Below, in pieces: positions 26,495 through 34,562 of a stretch of 64,000 bases of DNA (positions are counted from its first letter, which is position 1; each line of letters begins with the position of its first letter). The position numbers and the translations under genes were made by a program. Source of the DNA: Planctomycetaceae bacterium (lineage in GTDB: Bacteria > Planctomycetota > Planctomycetia > Planctomycetales > Planctomycetaceae); NCBI GenBank assembly GCA_020426505.1, contig JAGQPX010000138.1:1-64000 (forward strand). The letters run 5' to 3'. The notes under the pieces are model-generated. The model was not told the origin of the DNA, did not search any database, and saw only the letters and a program-made list of their open reading frames with translations.

Positions 26495-27589
26495 ATGCAC
26501 CGCGTCCCCGCATACACGTTGCTGTTTCTCAGCATGAGCCTCCCGCTTACAGCCGCCACCAACGTCATGGCTGCTCGGATTGAGGCCGTTCCCGGCAAGG
26601 AATATCGACTTCACAAGCAGAATGGCCCGTGGCAGATCATGGTCGCCAGCTTTCGACCGGCCAACCCGGACGGCACGGTCAGCGAAGGCAAAACACCGGA
26701 CGAACTCGCTCAAGATCTCGTCCTCGAACTTCGACAGAAGGGTTTGCCTGCTTACACCTACAGTCAGCAGGCCATCGACGAGAAGATCGCCACTCGCGAC
26801 AAACTCGGGCGCGAGGAGACTCGAAAACTGCTCACCAGCTACGATCAGGTATGCGTCATCGCCGGCAACTACGAAAGTCTCGACACGCCGACAGCAAAGC
26901 AGACCCTGGAGTGGGTCAAAAAGTTTCGGCCCAAATCCTTACAGCAACCCGGTGTAAGCTGGCTGGAGACAAAGCGAAAGCAAGGTCCTCTCAGCCGGGC
27001 TTTTCTTACAGTCAATCCGATGCTCACCCCGGAAGAGATTGCTGCCCGGAAACATGATCCGCTGCTCGTCAAAATAAACAGCGGGGGACAGAACTCCTTG
27101 TTTGAGAACGAAGGCAAATACACCCTCGTGATCGCGACCTTCTCCGGAAAAATGCTCGCGCACCTCGGCGACAGCGATGCTCCGGATGCACAGGACGCCT
27201 TTCGGGTCAGCGATAACCTCGACGAGGCGTCGCACAACGCTTGGGAGTTGTCCGTGGCGCTCCGTCAGTTGAATGCCAACATTGACGCCTACGTCTGGCA
27301 TGATCATTACCAGTCGATCGTGACCGTCGGATCATTCGAGTCTCCTCAGGATCCAAAGATCCGGCGTTATCTGCAGGTCTTCGAAGCACAGCCCGGTGCT
27401 GATATCGATCAGGTCGCCCACACACTCCGTAGTCTCCTAGGCGGAGCAGCTGACCATTTCGGCGTTTCAGCGGGCGATTCCGGCGTGCGGTTTCTGACCA
27501 TCAACAACGCTGGCAAGGACGGAAACGAAACCCGCATGTGGCTGTTTGATCCCTCACCGTACCTCAAGCAGGTCCCATCCCGACGGTAG
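26495..27589 (+). CDS. Secreted protein with SPOR-like motifs
   Basis: 364 residues with a signal peptide (LLFLSMSLPLTAATNVMA). AAGGAG at 26483-26488 supports the start. Three similar segments, GPWQIMVASF near residue 45, YTLVIATFSG near 210 and SIVTVGSFES near 272, have the pattern of SPOR-like domain strands, each followed by a helix rich in Gln and Leu. SPOR domains bind denuded peptidoglycan glycans, but here the match is by pattern only. No enzyme motif. It is followed by convergent thiG. Function unknown. Confidence 0.6.
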   Translation: MHRVPAYTLLFLSMSLPLTAATNVMAARIEAVPGKEYRLHKQNGPWQIMVASFRPANPDGTVSEGKTPDELAQDLVLELRQKGLPAYTYSQQAIDEKIATRDKLGREETRKLLTSYDQVCVIAGNYESLDTPTAKQTLEWVKKFRPKSLQQPGVSWLETKRKQGPLSRAFLTVNPMLTPEEIAARKHDPLLVKINSGGQNSLFENEGKYTLVIATFSGKMLAHLGDSDAPDAQDAFRVSDNLDEASHNAWELSVALRQLNANIDAYVWHDHYQSIVTVGSFESPQDPKIRRYLQVFEAQPGADIDQVAHTLRSLLGGAADHFGVSAGDSGVRFLTINNAGKDGNETRMWLFDPSPYLKQVPSRR

Positions 27590-27600
27590 CGGAAGATTGC

Positions 27601-28452
27601 TTAATTTGGACCACGCGGCGTGACGACTCCCCGCTCGGGACTCGATGCGGTCGCATACAGCTTCTTGGGAATCCGCCCTGCGAGGTAAGCATACCGCCCC
27701 GCTCGACAGGCGAGCTTCATTGCGTGTGCCATCGTGAGTGCAACCTTCGCCCCTGCAATACCCGTATTGAGCAGCACGCCGTCGCAGCCCAACTCCATCG
27801 CCGCTGAGACATCGCTCGCCGTTCCGACACCCGCGTCGATGATGACCGGATAGTCTGCATCGTCCTCTTTGAGATACTCCAGACAGATGCGAAGGTTATT
27901 CGGATTGAGAATGCCTTGCCCGCTGCCGATGGGACTCCCCGCAGGCATGACGGATGTCGCCCCCGCATCCTTGAGACGCTTGGCCGTGATGGGATCATCC
28001 GTGGTGTAACAGAGCACTTGAAACCCGTCAGCGACGAGTTGCTTTGTGGCATCAAGTGTCGCCACCGGGTCGGGCAACAGTGTCCGCGTGTCGCCGAGCA
28101 CTTCGAGCTTCACCCAATCTGCTCCGGGGTTCTCCAGATTCGTGAGAATCTCCCGCCCCAATCTGGCGACCCGAACGGCCTCATCCGCTGCAAAGCAACC
28201 AGCGGTGTTCGGCAAAATGGTGAACCGCTCCAGGTCGATGAAGTCGAGGATGTTTCGCCCATCCGAGTCGACGAGCCTTTCCCTCCTGACGGCCACCGTG
28301 ATCACCTCCGCCTCACTCGCAGCGAGACACTCCTGCATCAATTCAAACGTCGCGTATTTCCCCGTCCCAACGATGAGACGCGAGGCAAACGTATGCGAAC
28401 CCAACGTAAGAGGCGTATCTAAGACAGTCTCTGTTGTAACAGTTTTTGTCAT
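27601..28452 (-). CDS. thiG: Thiazole synthase
   Basis: 283 residues from ATG; an upstream TTG would overlap thiS. ThiG condenses deoxyxylulose phosphate, dehydroglycine or glycine imine, and ThiS thiocarboxylate to the thiazole of thiamine. Visible family segments: SRLIVGTGKYATFELM, TVAVRRERLVDS, LPNTAGCFAADEAVRVARL, the Schiff-base lysine in WVKLEVLGD, MPAGSPIGSGQGI and DAGVGTASDVSAAMELGCDGVL. It lies 34 nt downstream of thiS. No TPP riboswitch is visible upstream of the pair. Confidence 0.95.
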   Translation of the reverse strand: MTKTVTTETVLDTPLTLGSHTFASRLIVGTGKYATFELMQECLAASEAEVITVAVRRERLVDSDGRNILDFIDLERFTILPNTAGCFAADEAVRVARLGREILTNLENPGADWVKLEVLGDTRTLLPDPVATLDATKQLVADGFQVLCYTTDDPITAKRLKDAGATSVMPAGSPIGSGQGILNPNNLRICLEYLKEDDADYPVIIDAGVGTASDVSAAMELGCDGVLLNTGIAGAKVALTMAHAMKLACRAGRYAYLAGRIPKKLYATASSPERGVVTPRGPN

Positions 28453-28486
28453 CTCGATTACCGAATTCTTCGACGTCGTGTGCGGA

Positions 28487-28687
28487 TCATCCGCCGCCGA
28501 CAAGCGTCACAATCTCCAGGTGATCCCCGTCACTGAGCAGGCACGCCGCATACTCCGCCCTTGGAACGATCTCCAGATTAAGCTCGACGGCAATTCCCTT
28601 TGTACGAATGCTAAGCGTGTCGAGAAGGTCAGACACGCTTTGCCCAACTGGAACCTCTGTTTCTTCTCCGTTGAGGATGACCTTCAC
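28487..28687 (-). CDS. thiS: Sulfur carrier protein ThiS
   Basis: 66 residues. Ubiquitin-fold sulfur carrier ending in the essential Gly-Gly (here VGGG at the C-terminus), which becomes a thiocarboxylate and donates sulfur to ThiG. The start VKVILNGEE is chosen because a GTG follows AGAGG by 7 nt and matches normal ThiS length; a GTG six codons upstream is possible. It is followed by thiG on the same strand. Confidence 0.92.
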   Translation of the reverse strand: MKVILNGEETEVPVGQSVSDLLDTLSIRTKGIAVELNLEIVPRAEYAACLLSDGDHLEIVTLVGGG

Positions 28688-28782
28688 CGCGATTGCCTCT
28701 TGCACTCATCATTGAGATACCTATGGTGGTCAACTATAGGTTGGTCATCCTCCCCATTCAACAAGCGACGTAGGGTATCTCC

Positions 28783-29316
28783 ATGAGCCAGACACCACTG
28801 GATGGCAAACGCATCCTTTGTTTTGTGGGCGACATCTACGAAGACCTTGAGCTCTGGTATCCCAAATTGCGACTCGAAGAGGCTGGTGCCCATGTCACCA
28901 TCGCCGGTCCGGAAGAGGGGGTGACCTATGCCGGCAAGCACGGATACCTCTGTCAGTCCGACGCAGCGATCGCTGACATGGAAGTGGACGACTTTCACGG
29001 CGTGATCTGCCCGGGAGGGTTCATGCCGGACAAGCTGCGTCGCGACCCCAAGGTGCTCGAACTCGTGCAGGGCTTCAACGCTCACCTGAAGATGATCGCA
29101 GCCATCTGTCACGGTGGATGGATTCCCATCTCGGCGAAGGTCTACACACAGGTCCGTGTGACCGGTTCACCCGGGATCAAGGACGATCTCATCAACGCGG
29201 GTGCAATCTGGGAGGACAAACCCGTCGTCGTTGATCGTCACTTCGTCAGCAGCCGCAAGCCAGATGATCTCCCACAGTTCTGCCGAGGCATGATCCGTGT
29301 ACTGACCGGGGCGTGA
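28783..29316 (+). CDS. DJ-1/PfpI family protein
   Basis: 177 residues, cytoplasmic. A class I glutamine-amidotransferase-like fold of the DJ-1/PfpI/YhbO type. The nucleophile elbow is AAICHGG near residue 108, with Cys followed by His, and YEDLELWYPK near residue 15 supplies the conserved Glu. Relatives act as deglycases, glyoxalase-like enzymes or, in PfpI, proteases; which activity applies here is unknown. It is divergent from thiS, and the 95 nt between them contains an ACCTAT/ATAGGT inverted repeat (about 28717-28740) that could be a regulatory site. Confidence 0.85.
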   Translation: MSQTPLDGKRILCFVGDIYEDLELWYPKLRLEEAGAHVTIAGPEEGVTYAGKHGYLCQSDAAIADMEVDDFHGVICPGGFMPDKLRRDPKVLELVQGFNAHLKMIAAICHGGWIPISAKVYTQVRVTGSPGIKDDLINAGAIWEDKPVVVDRHFVSSRKPDDLPQFCRGMIRVLTGA

Positions 29317-29408
29317 ACTGTTCTGAAACGGACTGATCCAACTCGATAGACATTACCATTCCGTCCGCTTCATCGGCGTTTCATCCCATCACAACAGCGG
29401 TGCCCTGC

Positions 29409-30815
29409 TCAGGTGTCCGATCGACGTGGGATCGACTTTCCGTGAGGGTCTTTCGATGGAGACTTCAGTTCCGATTGCAGCCGATCCTGAATGGCATCGT
29501 CGATGAAGTGCTCGACGCGGTGAGCAGTTTCATGCAGGTGATCATCCGGGAGTTCGAAGTGTTTCGCCATGTAGGCTTCCCACAAACGGTGTGCTCGCAC
29601 GAGCGACTTCGCGCTCTCCCGTCCCCGGTCGGTGAGACTGAGTTCCCCCGATGCCTGTCGGGTGATGAAGTCACCCCGCAACAGACTGCGCACGGAAAGT
29701 GACATCACCCACCGATTGATGCCGTTCTGCTTTGCGACAAGATCAGGAACCGAGACATCGGTCGGTCTGGCGGCTGTCTGTTCCTCAATGCGGAACAACA
29801 GTCCAAGGAGATCGTCCCCGGCGATCTTCAGGCCCAGGCGGAAGCGGTGGATCAACTTTGAAACGATTCCATGTTTCGGGGCGAACACCAATGCGATCAC
29901 GAACAGCATGCCCGCGGTGACCGACATCATCCCCGCCGTTCCGGCGTCTTCGATGGTCGGGTATCCGAGTCGGGAGAAGATCATGCGAGGCAAGGTCAAT
30001 GTCAGAGCATGGCCCAACACGGCGCTCAGCGCGGCGATGCCCACGCTCAACCCAAGCACGACCATCAGTCTCTCGCTGAACATCAATGCGGTTGCAGACG
30101 GGATGATTAACAAACCAATCACCAGAATGCTGCCGACGGTCGTAAAGGCAGCGACGACTGTCATCGCAGTGATCGCCATGAGTCCATAATGGATGCCCCG
30201 AGCGGGAATGCCCAAACTCGTCGCCAGTGCGGGATCGAATGCCGCGAGCGTAAGTTCCTTGTAGAACAAAACGGTCAGCAACAGGTTGAGCACGAAGATC
30301 GCCCCGTTGACCAAGACGGGCTCGGGGATCGACGTGCCGGGAATTGTGTCGAGTGCTGCCATTTCAATGATGCCGAACAGTACGCAATCCACATCGATGT
30401 GCACATCGTCAACATCCAGTCGAATCAAGAGCAGCCCCAAGGCGAAGACGGCTGTGAACACCACTCCTAAAGATGCACCGCTTTCCAGCCGTCCGAGTCG
30501 CTGCACCCACTCGGTCAGCCATGCTGTCCCGACGCCAACCAGCACTGCTCCCGCAAAAAGAAACATCTGCAACAATGCATCCTGCTGTCCCGAAGAGATC
30601 CAACCGGCCTGCCTCATCCCCACGGCGACAAGAAACGCCAACACGACTCCGGGCAACGCGGAATGCGAAAGTGCGTCGCCCATCATTGAGTGCTTGCGCA
30701 GCACAAGCCAGGCTCCCGGTAGAGCACACGACATGGCCGTCAATGCGGCGCTTCCCGCAATCGCCGTATCAAGCGACGACCAGCCGGACAACAGATGAAA
30801 GAACTCTTGGATCAT
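29409..30815 (-). CDS. Metal ABC permease fused to DtxR-like domain (second permease)
   Basis: 468 residues from the ATG 11 nt after the upstream permease gene. Residues 1-320 are an ABC-3 family permease (MntB/ZnuB/TroC type) with 8-9 helices and the characteristic GDALSHSALPGVVLAF and TVGSILVIGLLIIPSATA. The last 130 residues are cytoplasmic. A winged-helix-like part ends in GELSLTDRGRESAKSLVRAHRLWE, followed by DDHLHETAHRVEHFIDD. This is the pattern of the DtxR/MntR metal-binding and dimerisation domain (HRLWE and xHRVEH ligand motifs). The fusion may let the pore sense cytoplasmic metal. Part of a four-gene importer operon, ATPase upstream. Confidence 0.88.
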   Translation of the reverse strand: MIQEFFHLLSGWSSLDTAIAGSAALTAMSCALPGAWLVLRKHSMMGDALSHSALPGVVLAFLVAVGMRQAGWISSGQQDALLQMFLFAGAVLVGVGTAWLTEWVQRLGRLESGASLGVVFTAVFALGLLLIRLDVDDVHIDVDCVLFGIIEMAALDTIPGTSIPEPVLVNGAIFVLNLLLTVLFYKELTLAAFDPALATSLGIPARGIHYGLMAITAMTVVAAFTTVGSILVIGLLIIPSATALMFSERLMVVLGLSVGIAALSAVLGHALTLTLPRMIFSRLGYPTIEDAGTAGMMSVTAGMLFVIALVFAPKHGIVSKLIHRFRLGLKIAGDDLLGLLFRIEEQTAARPTDVSVPDLVAKQNGINRWVMSLSVRSLLRGDFITRQASGELSLTDRGRESAKSLVRAHRLWEAYMAKHFELPDDHLHETAHRVEHFIDDAIQDRLQSELKSPSKDPHGKSIPRRSDT

Positions 30816-30825
30816 GGTGCATTCG

Positions 30826-32385
30826 TCAGCCGGATGAACTCCCGGTCGTTGCATGCGAACTCACCGGCACCGCCTCTTCCGGGTGATCGAGTTGGTACTC
30901 CAACTCTGCGATCAATTCGGGATCGAGAACATGTTCGATCAGGTCAGCATCTCGGTCGACATGACTCGGAGCAATGTGGGCATACTGCATCAGATACATC
31001 TCCCACAGTCGATGATTGCGTGCGATGCGACGTGCCTCCTCGGCCCCGGTCTCCGTCAATCGCCAGTTGTCATCGCCCGTGTGTTGCATCAGACCGTCTT
31101 TTTCGGCGACAGCAACCAAACGCCGCAACGTCGAGAGATCCCAGGCACGCATGCTGACCAAATCGCCCAACAATATCTCGTGGTCCATCATCTCTTCATG
31201 TGTGGGGATGGGATCGCTCACAGCATGTTCGACCAGTTCGAAGCAGGCACGTAACAGATCGACGCGTCCGACGTCGTGGCGCAGCTTGCGTTGCTGCCAC
31301 GCGTGAACTAGCACGCCTCTCTTCGAACCGAACAACAGGCTCAAGGCAAACAGAGACGCTCCCGTCAGCACGATGACGGCCCCCGCCGCCATCCGGGGAA
31401 ACAGGGCACTGATCACCGTGCCAAAGAAAGAACTCATCCCGCCGACCAGGCCCGCTCCGAGCGTCATGAGGCGGATGTCATCCGTCCAAAAACGCGCGGA
31501 AGCCGGCGGGATGATGAGAGTCGCGACGACCAGAATCAGCCCGACGCTCTGCATGCCGACAATTGTGACTGTCACCACCAACCCGATCAAGAGCGTATCC
31601 AGCCAGAACACAGGCCAACCCTCCGCGGCAGCAAACTGCTCGTCAAAACACAAGATCGTCAGCTCTTTCATGAACAACATCGCCAACACCAAAACGACGG
31701 TGGCGATACCGACGAACAGCCACACGTCATCCGCAACGAGTGATGCCGTCTTTCCGTTGAGATAGGTTTTCAAGCCGGCCGCATTCCCCCCTGGGACCCG
31801 CTGCACGATGGTGAACAATGCGGCCCCCAACCCATAGAACACACTCAGCGTCATCGCCATCGCCGCATCCGCTTTGATGCGTGAGAATTTGTCGATCAGC
31901 ATCACCGTGACCGCACCTGCGAGACCGAACGCGAACGCCCCCAACAGCAGACCGGGCAACCACTTGCCTGTCCCCGGCGACAAACCCTCCATCACGAGAA
32001 AAGCGATCGCGATCCCCGGCAGAGCCGAATGCCCCACAACGTCACCAACGAGCGCCCGCTTTCGCAAGAGCATGAATGTCCCGACGATGCCCGCTGTGAT
32101 ACCGAGGATCGTTGTGCCGAGCAACACGACGCGAGTGTTGTAGTCCCGCAGAGAGAGAACTCGCGACAGCCGAGAAACAAGGGATGGTGACACCGTGTTG
32201 TTCTGTTGGATAGCAAGAATGTGCGGGTGTCCGGTTTCGACGTTCGGGTGTCGCAAGGATGACAACGAAATCGACGACACCCGAACGCCGACACCCGAAC
32301 GCCGCGCTGCCTCAACATTTCGGGGCACCAACGAGCCGACACCCATCAGCACAAGTAACACACCAACAACCCGCGTGGCCATCAC
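30826..32385 (-). CDS. Metal ABC permease fused to DtxR-like domain (first permease)
   Basis: 519 residues. An N-terminal hydrophobic segment (VVGVLLVLMGVGSLV) is followed by a 45-residue low-complexity insert encoded by inverted DNA repeats. Then comes an ABC-3 permease (about 80-375) with GDVVGHSALPGIAIAF and SVGLILVVATLIIPPASA. The C-terminal 130 residues repeat the DtxR-like pattern: winged-helix end (NWRLTETGAEEARRIARNHRLWE) and metal-domain segment DADLIEHVLD. It overlaps the ATPase stop by four bases (ATGA) and precedes the second permease by a few bases. The two permeases probably form a heterodimer. The fused domains may regulate transport or transcription; unproven. Confidence 0.86.
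   Translation of the reverse strand: MMATRVVGVLLVLMGVGSLVPRNVEAARRSGVGVRVSSISLSSLRHPNVETGHPHILAIQQNNTVSPSLVSRLSRVLSLRDYNTRVVLLGTTILGITAGIVGTFMLLRKRALVGDVVGHSALPGIAIAFLVMEGLSPGTGKWLPGLLLGAFAFGLAGAVTVMLIDKFSRIKADAAMAMTLSVFYGLGAALFTIVQRVPGGNAAGLKTYLNGKTASLVADDVWLFVGIATVVLVLAMLFMKELTILCFDEQFAAAEGWPVFWLDTLLIGLVVTVTIVGMQSVGLILVVATLIIPPASARFWTDDIRLMTLGAGLVGGMSSFFGTVISALFPRMAAGAVIVLTGASLFALSLLFGSKRGVLVHAWQQRKLRHDVGRVDLLRACFELVEHAVSDPIPTHEEMMDHEILLGDLVSMRAWDLSTLRRLVAVAEKDGLMQHTGDDNWRLTETGAEEARRIARNHRLWEMYLMQYAHIAPSHVDRDADLIEHVLDPELIAELEYQLDHPEEAVPVSSHATTGSSSG
32223..32301. repeat. Inverted and direct 13-bp repeats inside permease gene
   Basis: CGACACCCGAACG occurs at 32275-32287 and again at 32289-32301, with an exact inverted copy (CGTTCGGGTGTCG) at 32241-32253 and a partial inverted copy near 32223. 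They fall in the segment encoding the unusual N-terminal insert of the first permease and could form a hairpin in the mRNA. Confidence 0.85.
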
Positions 32386-33215
32386 TGCCCCTCCGCGAGT
32401 CGCGTCCCGACCTGATCGAGCAACGCGAGTCGACCGCCGTACGTCCTGCGAAGGTTCTCCTCTGTGAATACCTCCGCCGTGGGTCCGGATGCAACGAGAC
32501 GCATATTGAGCATCAGGACATGGTCGAAATAGTCAGCGACGGTCTGCAAGTCGTGATGCACCACGAGAGCCGTTTTTCCGGTGGAACGCAAATCACGAAG
32601 GACCTGCAGAATGGCCCGCTCGGTCGCTGCGTCCACACCGGCAAACGGCTCATCCATCAGGTAGAGATCCGCTTCCTGCACCAATGCTCTCGCCAGAAAC
32701 ACCCGCTGTTGTTGCCCTCCTGAGAGTTGGCTGATCTGACGTTTTGCAAAGTCCGCCAGCCCGACTCGATCGAGTGCTTCGCGTGCCGCCTTTCGCCACT
32801 TGCGAGTCACTGGCCGGAACCAGCCGATCTTTCCATACAAACCCATCGTGACGACATCGAGCGCGCTCACCGGAAAGTCCCAGTCGACACTCGTGCGTTG
32901 TGGCACGTACGCCACTCGCTCACGTTGATCCTCATACGGCTGTCCAAATACGCGCACATCACCGGAAACCTTGGGAACAAGGTCCAGTGCAGCCTTGATC
33001 AGCGTACTCTTGCCTGCCCCGTTCGGACCGACGATTGCGATCAACTCACCAGCCGGGGTGTCGTAGTCAACGTCCCAAATCACTGGTCGCCGGTGGTAGG
33101 CAACCGTCATGTCATGAATCGACAAGGGGGACGATTCTGGATGTTCCGACGCATACGTTTCGGCCGGCACGGTCGCGGCCGACAAGTCTGCTGAGTTTGA
33201 AAAGGATTTACTCAC
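32382..33215 (-). CDS. Metal ABC transporter ATP-binding protein
   Basis: 277 residues, with a 30-residue N-terminal extension before the ABC domain. Walker A is GPNGAGKST, the Q-loop is in YVPQRT, the signature is LSGGQQQR, Walker B is LYLMDEP and the switch His is in VVHHD. The order of motifs and the YVPQRTSVDWDFPVS segment are typical of the Mn/Zn/Fe (ZnuC/MntA/SitB) importer ATPases. Follows the binding-protein gene by 34 nt and overlaps the first permease start. It energises import of a divalent metal. Confidence 0.94.
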   Translation of the reverse strand: MSKSFSNSADLSAATVPAETYASEHPESSPLSIHDMTVAYHRRPVIWDVDYDTPAGELIAIVGPNGAGKSTLIKAALDLVPKVSGDVRVFGQPYEDQRERVAYVPQRTSVDWDFPVSALDVVTMGLYGKIGWFRPVTRKWRKAAREALDRVGLADFAKRQISQLSGGQQQRVFLARALVQEADLYLMDEPFAGVDAATERAILQVLRDLRSTGKTALVVHHDLQTVADYFDHVLMLNMRLVASGPTAEVFTEENLRRTYGGRLALLDQVGTRLAEGQ

Positions 33216-33249
33216 GGCTGTTGATTCACGATTCGCAGACCCGGTTGAA

Positions 33250-34257
33250 CTACTCCTGACCAGTTCTGTTCAGTTTTCCTTGCATTCCTTTTTCCGGAGC
33301 TTGTCCACCCAGCGCTCGCGCGATTGTGGTCGCATTGTGATCGATCATTCCGATGTAGGTGCCCTCGTAGGTCCCCTCCGGTCCCATCGCATCCGAAAAC
33401 AGAGTCCCTCCCTTCCGAACATCCCACCCTCGACTTTTCGCGCCTTCGATGACCGACTGGATATTGGCCGAATTCACACTCGACTCGACAAAGATCGCCG
33501 GCACCTTGTTTGTCACCAGCATGTCGACCAGCCGGACGATGTCATCAACCCCCGGCTCTGACTCGGTCGTTATCCCCTGCACCGACTCGACCGGGACGCC
33601 GTAAGAACGACTGAAGTATTCAAATGCGTCATGCGCCGTCACCAGATACCGCTGCGACTCCGGAATCGACGCGATGACCTCGCGCGCATACCGGTCGAGT
33701 CCCTCTAATTCCGCTTGAAATACGTTTGCACTGGCGAGGTACTCTGCAGCATGTTCTGGATCGAATTCTCCCAGACGATTCGCAACCGTGTCGACCGTGA
33801 GACTCCATAGCGCGACATCATTCCAAACGTGCGGGTCCGGATGCCCCTCGAACTCGGCTGGCGTCCTCAACTGGCTCTTCGGAATATCAGCAGTCACGGC
33901 AAACACAGGCCGGCCTTTCCCGGACATCAACTCGAAAGTTGACTGCATCTGTCCTTCGAGGAGCAACCCGCTGTAAAATACAACGTCCGCACCCTGTAAG
34001 CGGCGGATGTCGCTTCCCGTTGGCACGTAAAGATGCGGGTCGACCCCTTCGCCCATCAGGGCCACGACCGCCGCTCGCTCACCCGCCACATGCGAAACGA
34101 TGTCGGCGACCATCCCTGTGGTGCACACAATCGCAATCTTGCCGTCCGCCAGATGGTCATCGGAAATCGTCGTACCGGCCGGCTGGCATCCCGCCTGAGA
34201 GCACGCCAACGCCAGTTGGCAGCACATCAATGTCGAGCGAAAACGCCTCATATCCAT
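33250..34257 (-). CDS. Metal ABC transporter substrate-binding lipoprotein
   Basis: 335 residues from the ATG at 34257; a GTG at 34281 and an ATG at 34251 are alternatives. Cluster A-I (TroA/MntA/ZnuA) solute-binding protein. The signal region ends with Cys residues (LALACSQAGC) suited to lipidation. Metal ligands are visible in VDPHLY (His), PDPHVW (His), a later glutamate segment (GITTESEPG) and the GTLFSDAMG Asp. There is no His-rich loop of the ZnuA type, so Mn or Fe is more likely than Zn, but specificity cannot be settled. First gene of the importer operon; a candidate operator overlaps its promoter. Confidence 0.92.
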   Translation of the reverse strand: MDMRRFRSTLMCCQLALACSQAGCQPAGTTISDDHLADGKIAIVCTTGMVADIVSHVAGERAAVVALMGEGVDPHLYVPTGSDIRRLQGADVVFYSGLLLEGQMQSTFELMSGKGRPVFAVTADIPKSQLRTPAEFEGHPDPHVWNDVALWSLTVDTVANRLGEFDPEHAAEYLASANVFQAELEGLDRYAREVIASIPESQRYLVTAHDAFEYFSRSYGVPVESVQGITTESEPGVDDIVRLVDMLVTNKVPAIFVESSVNSANIQSVIEGAKSRGWDVRKGGTLFSDAMGPEGTYEGTYIGMIDHNATTIARALGGQAPEKGMQGKLNRTGQE

Positions 34258-34291
34258 GTGTCGACACCGTTTTCTAGTCACCTCAACTTAT

Positions 34292-34309
34292 TTTTTGATC
34301 GTACAAAAA
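34292..34309. promoter_or_regulatory. Candidate metal-repressor operator
   Basis: TTTTTG-ATCGTA-CAAAAA, an 18-bp site with perfect 6-bp arms, sits 35 nt upstream of the chosen ATG of the metal-binding-protein gene. Its centre overlaps the minus-strand -10 candidate TACGAT. It could bind an MntR/DtxR/Fur-like repressor. No such free-standing regulator gene is in this window. Confidence 0.4.
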
Positions 34310-34348
34310 GTCCTTACGGCGTTGCAACAGCTGAAAATCGGTTATACT
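34298..34348. promoter_or_regulatory. Divergent promoter pair sharing a TTGCAA hexamer
   Basis: On the minus strand TTGCAA (34322-34327), an 18-nt gap and TACGAT (34298-34303) would drive the importer. On the plus strand the same self-complementary TTGCAA, a 15-nt gap and TATACT (34343-34348) would drive the 54-residue gene. The plus-strand spacing is short, and both are predictions. Confidence 0.35.
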
Positions 34349-34397
34349 TCTTAGCTCGCGAAACAACGGCTTTCAGACAGAATCAAGAGCTTCGGCC

Positions 34398-34562
34398 ATG
34401 AGCGACAATAACCATCTCATCCAGGTCAAAACCGCACTTGCGGAGAAGTACGAACGTCTCTCTCGGAGTGCAAAGAGTGACCCGAAAACCCGCCAGTTTG
34501 CGACGCGGGCCCTTAGATACCGTCGTCAGGTCGCCCAATTGCAGCACGAGTCACCGTCCTGA
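34398..34562 (+). CDS. Small basic protein (54 residues)
   Basis: A 54-residue frame starting MSDNNHLIQVKTAL, followed by a helical, highly charged segment (EKYERLSRSAKSDPKTRQF). It is Arg/Lys-rich, with no cysteine and no hydrophobic segment. Composition is protein-like and it has a promoter candidate upstream. It converges with obgE and overlaps its last 12 nt on the opposite strand. I believe similar short proteins occur in other planctomycetes, but cannot verify this. Nucleic-acid or ribosome binding is a guess from its charge. Confidence 0.55.
   Translation: MSDNNHLIQVKTALAEKYERLSRSAKSDPKTRQFATRALRYRRQVAQLQHESPS

Noticed and set aside
28688..28782. Possible TPP riboswitch upstream of thiS
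   Set aside because: The gap is only about 95 nt and lacks the conserved CUGAGA-type core; only a short inverted repeat is present.
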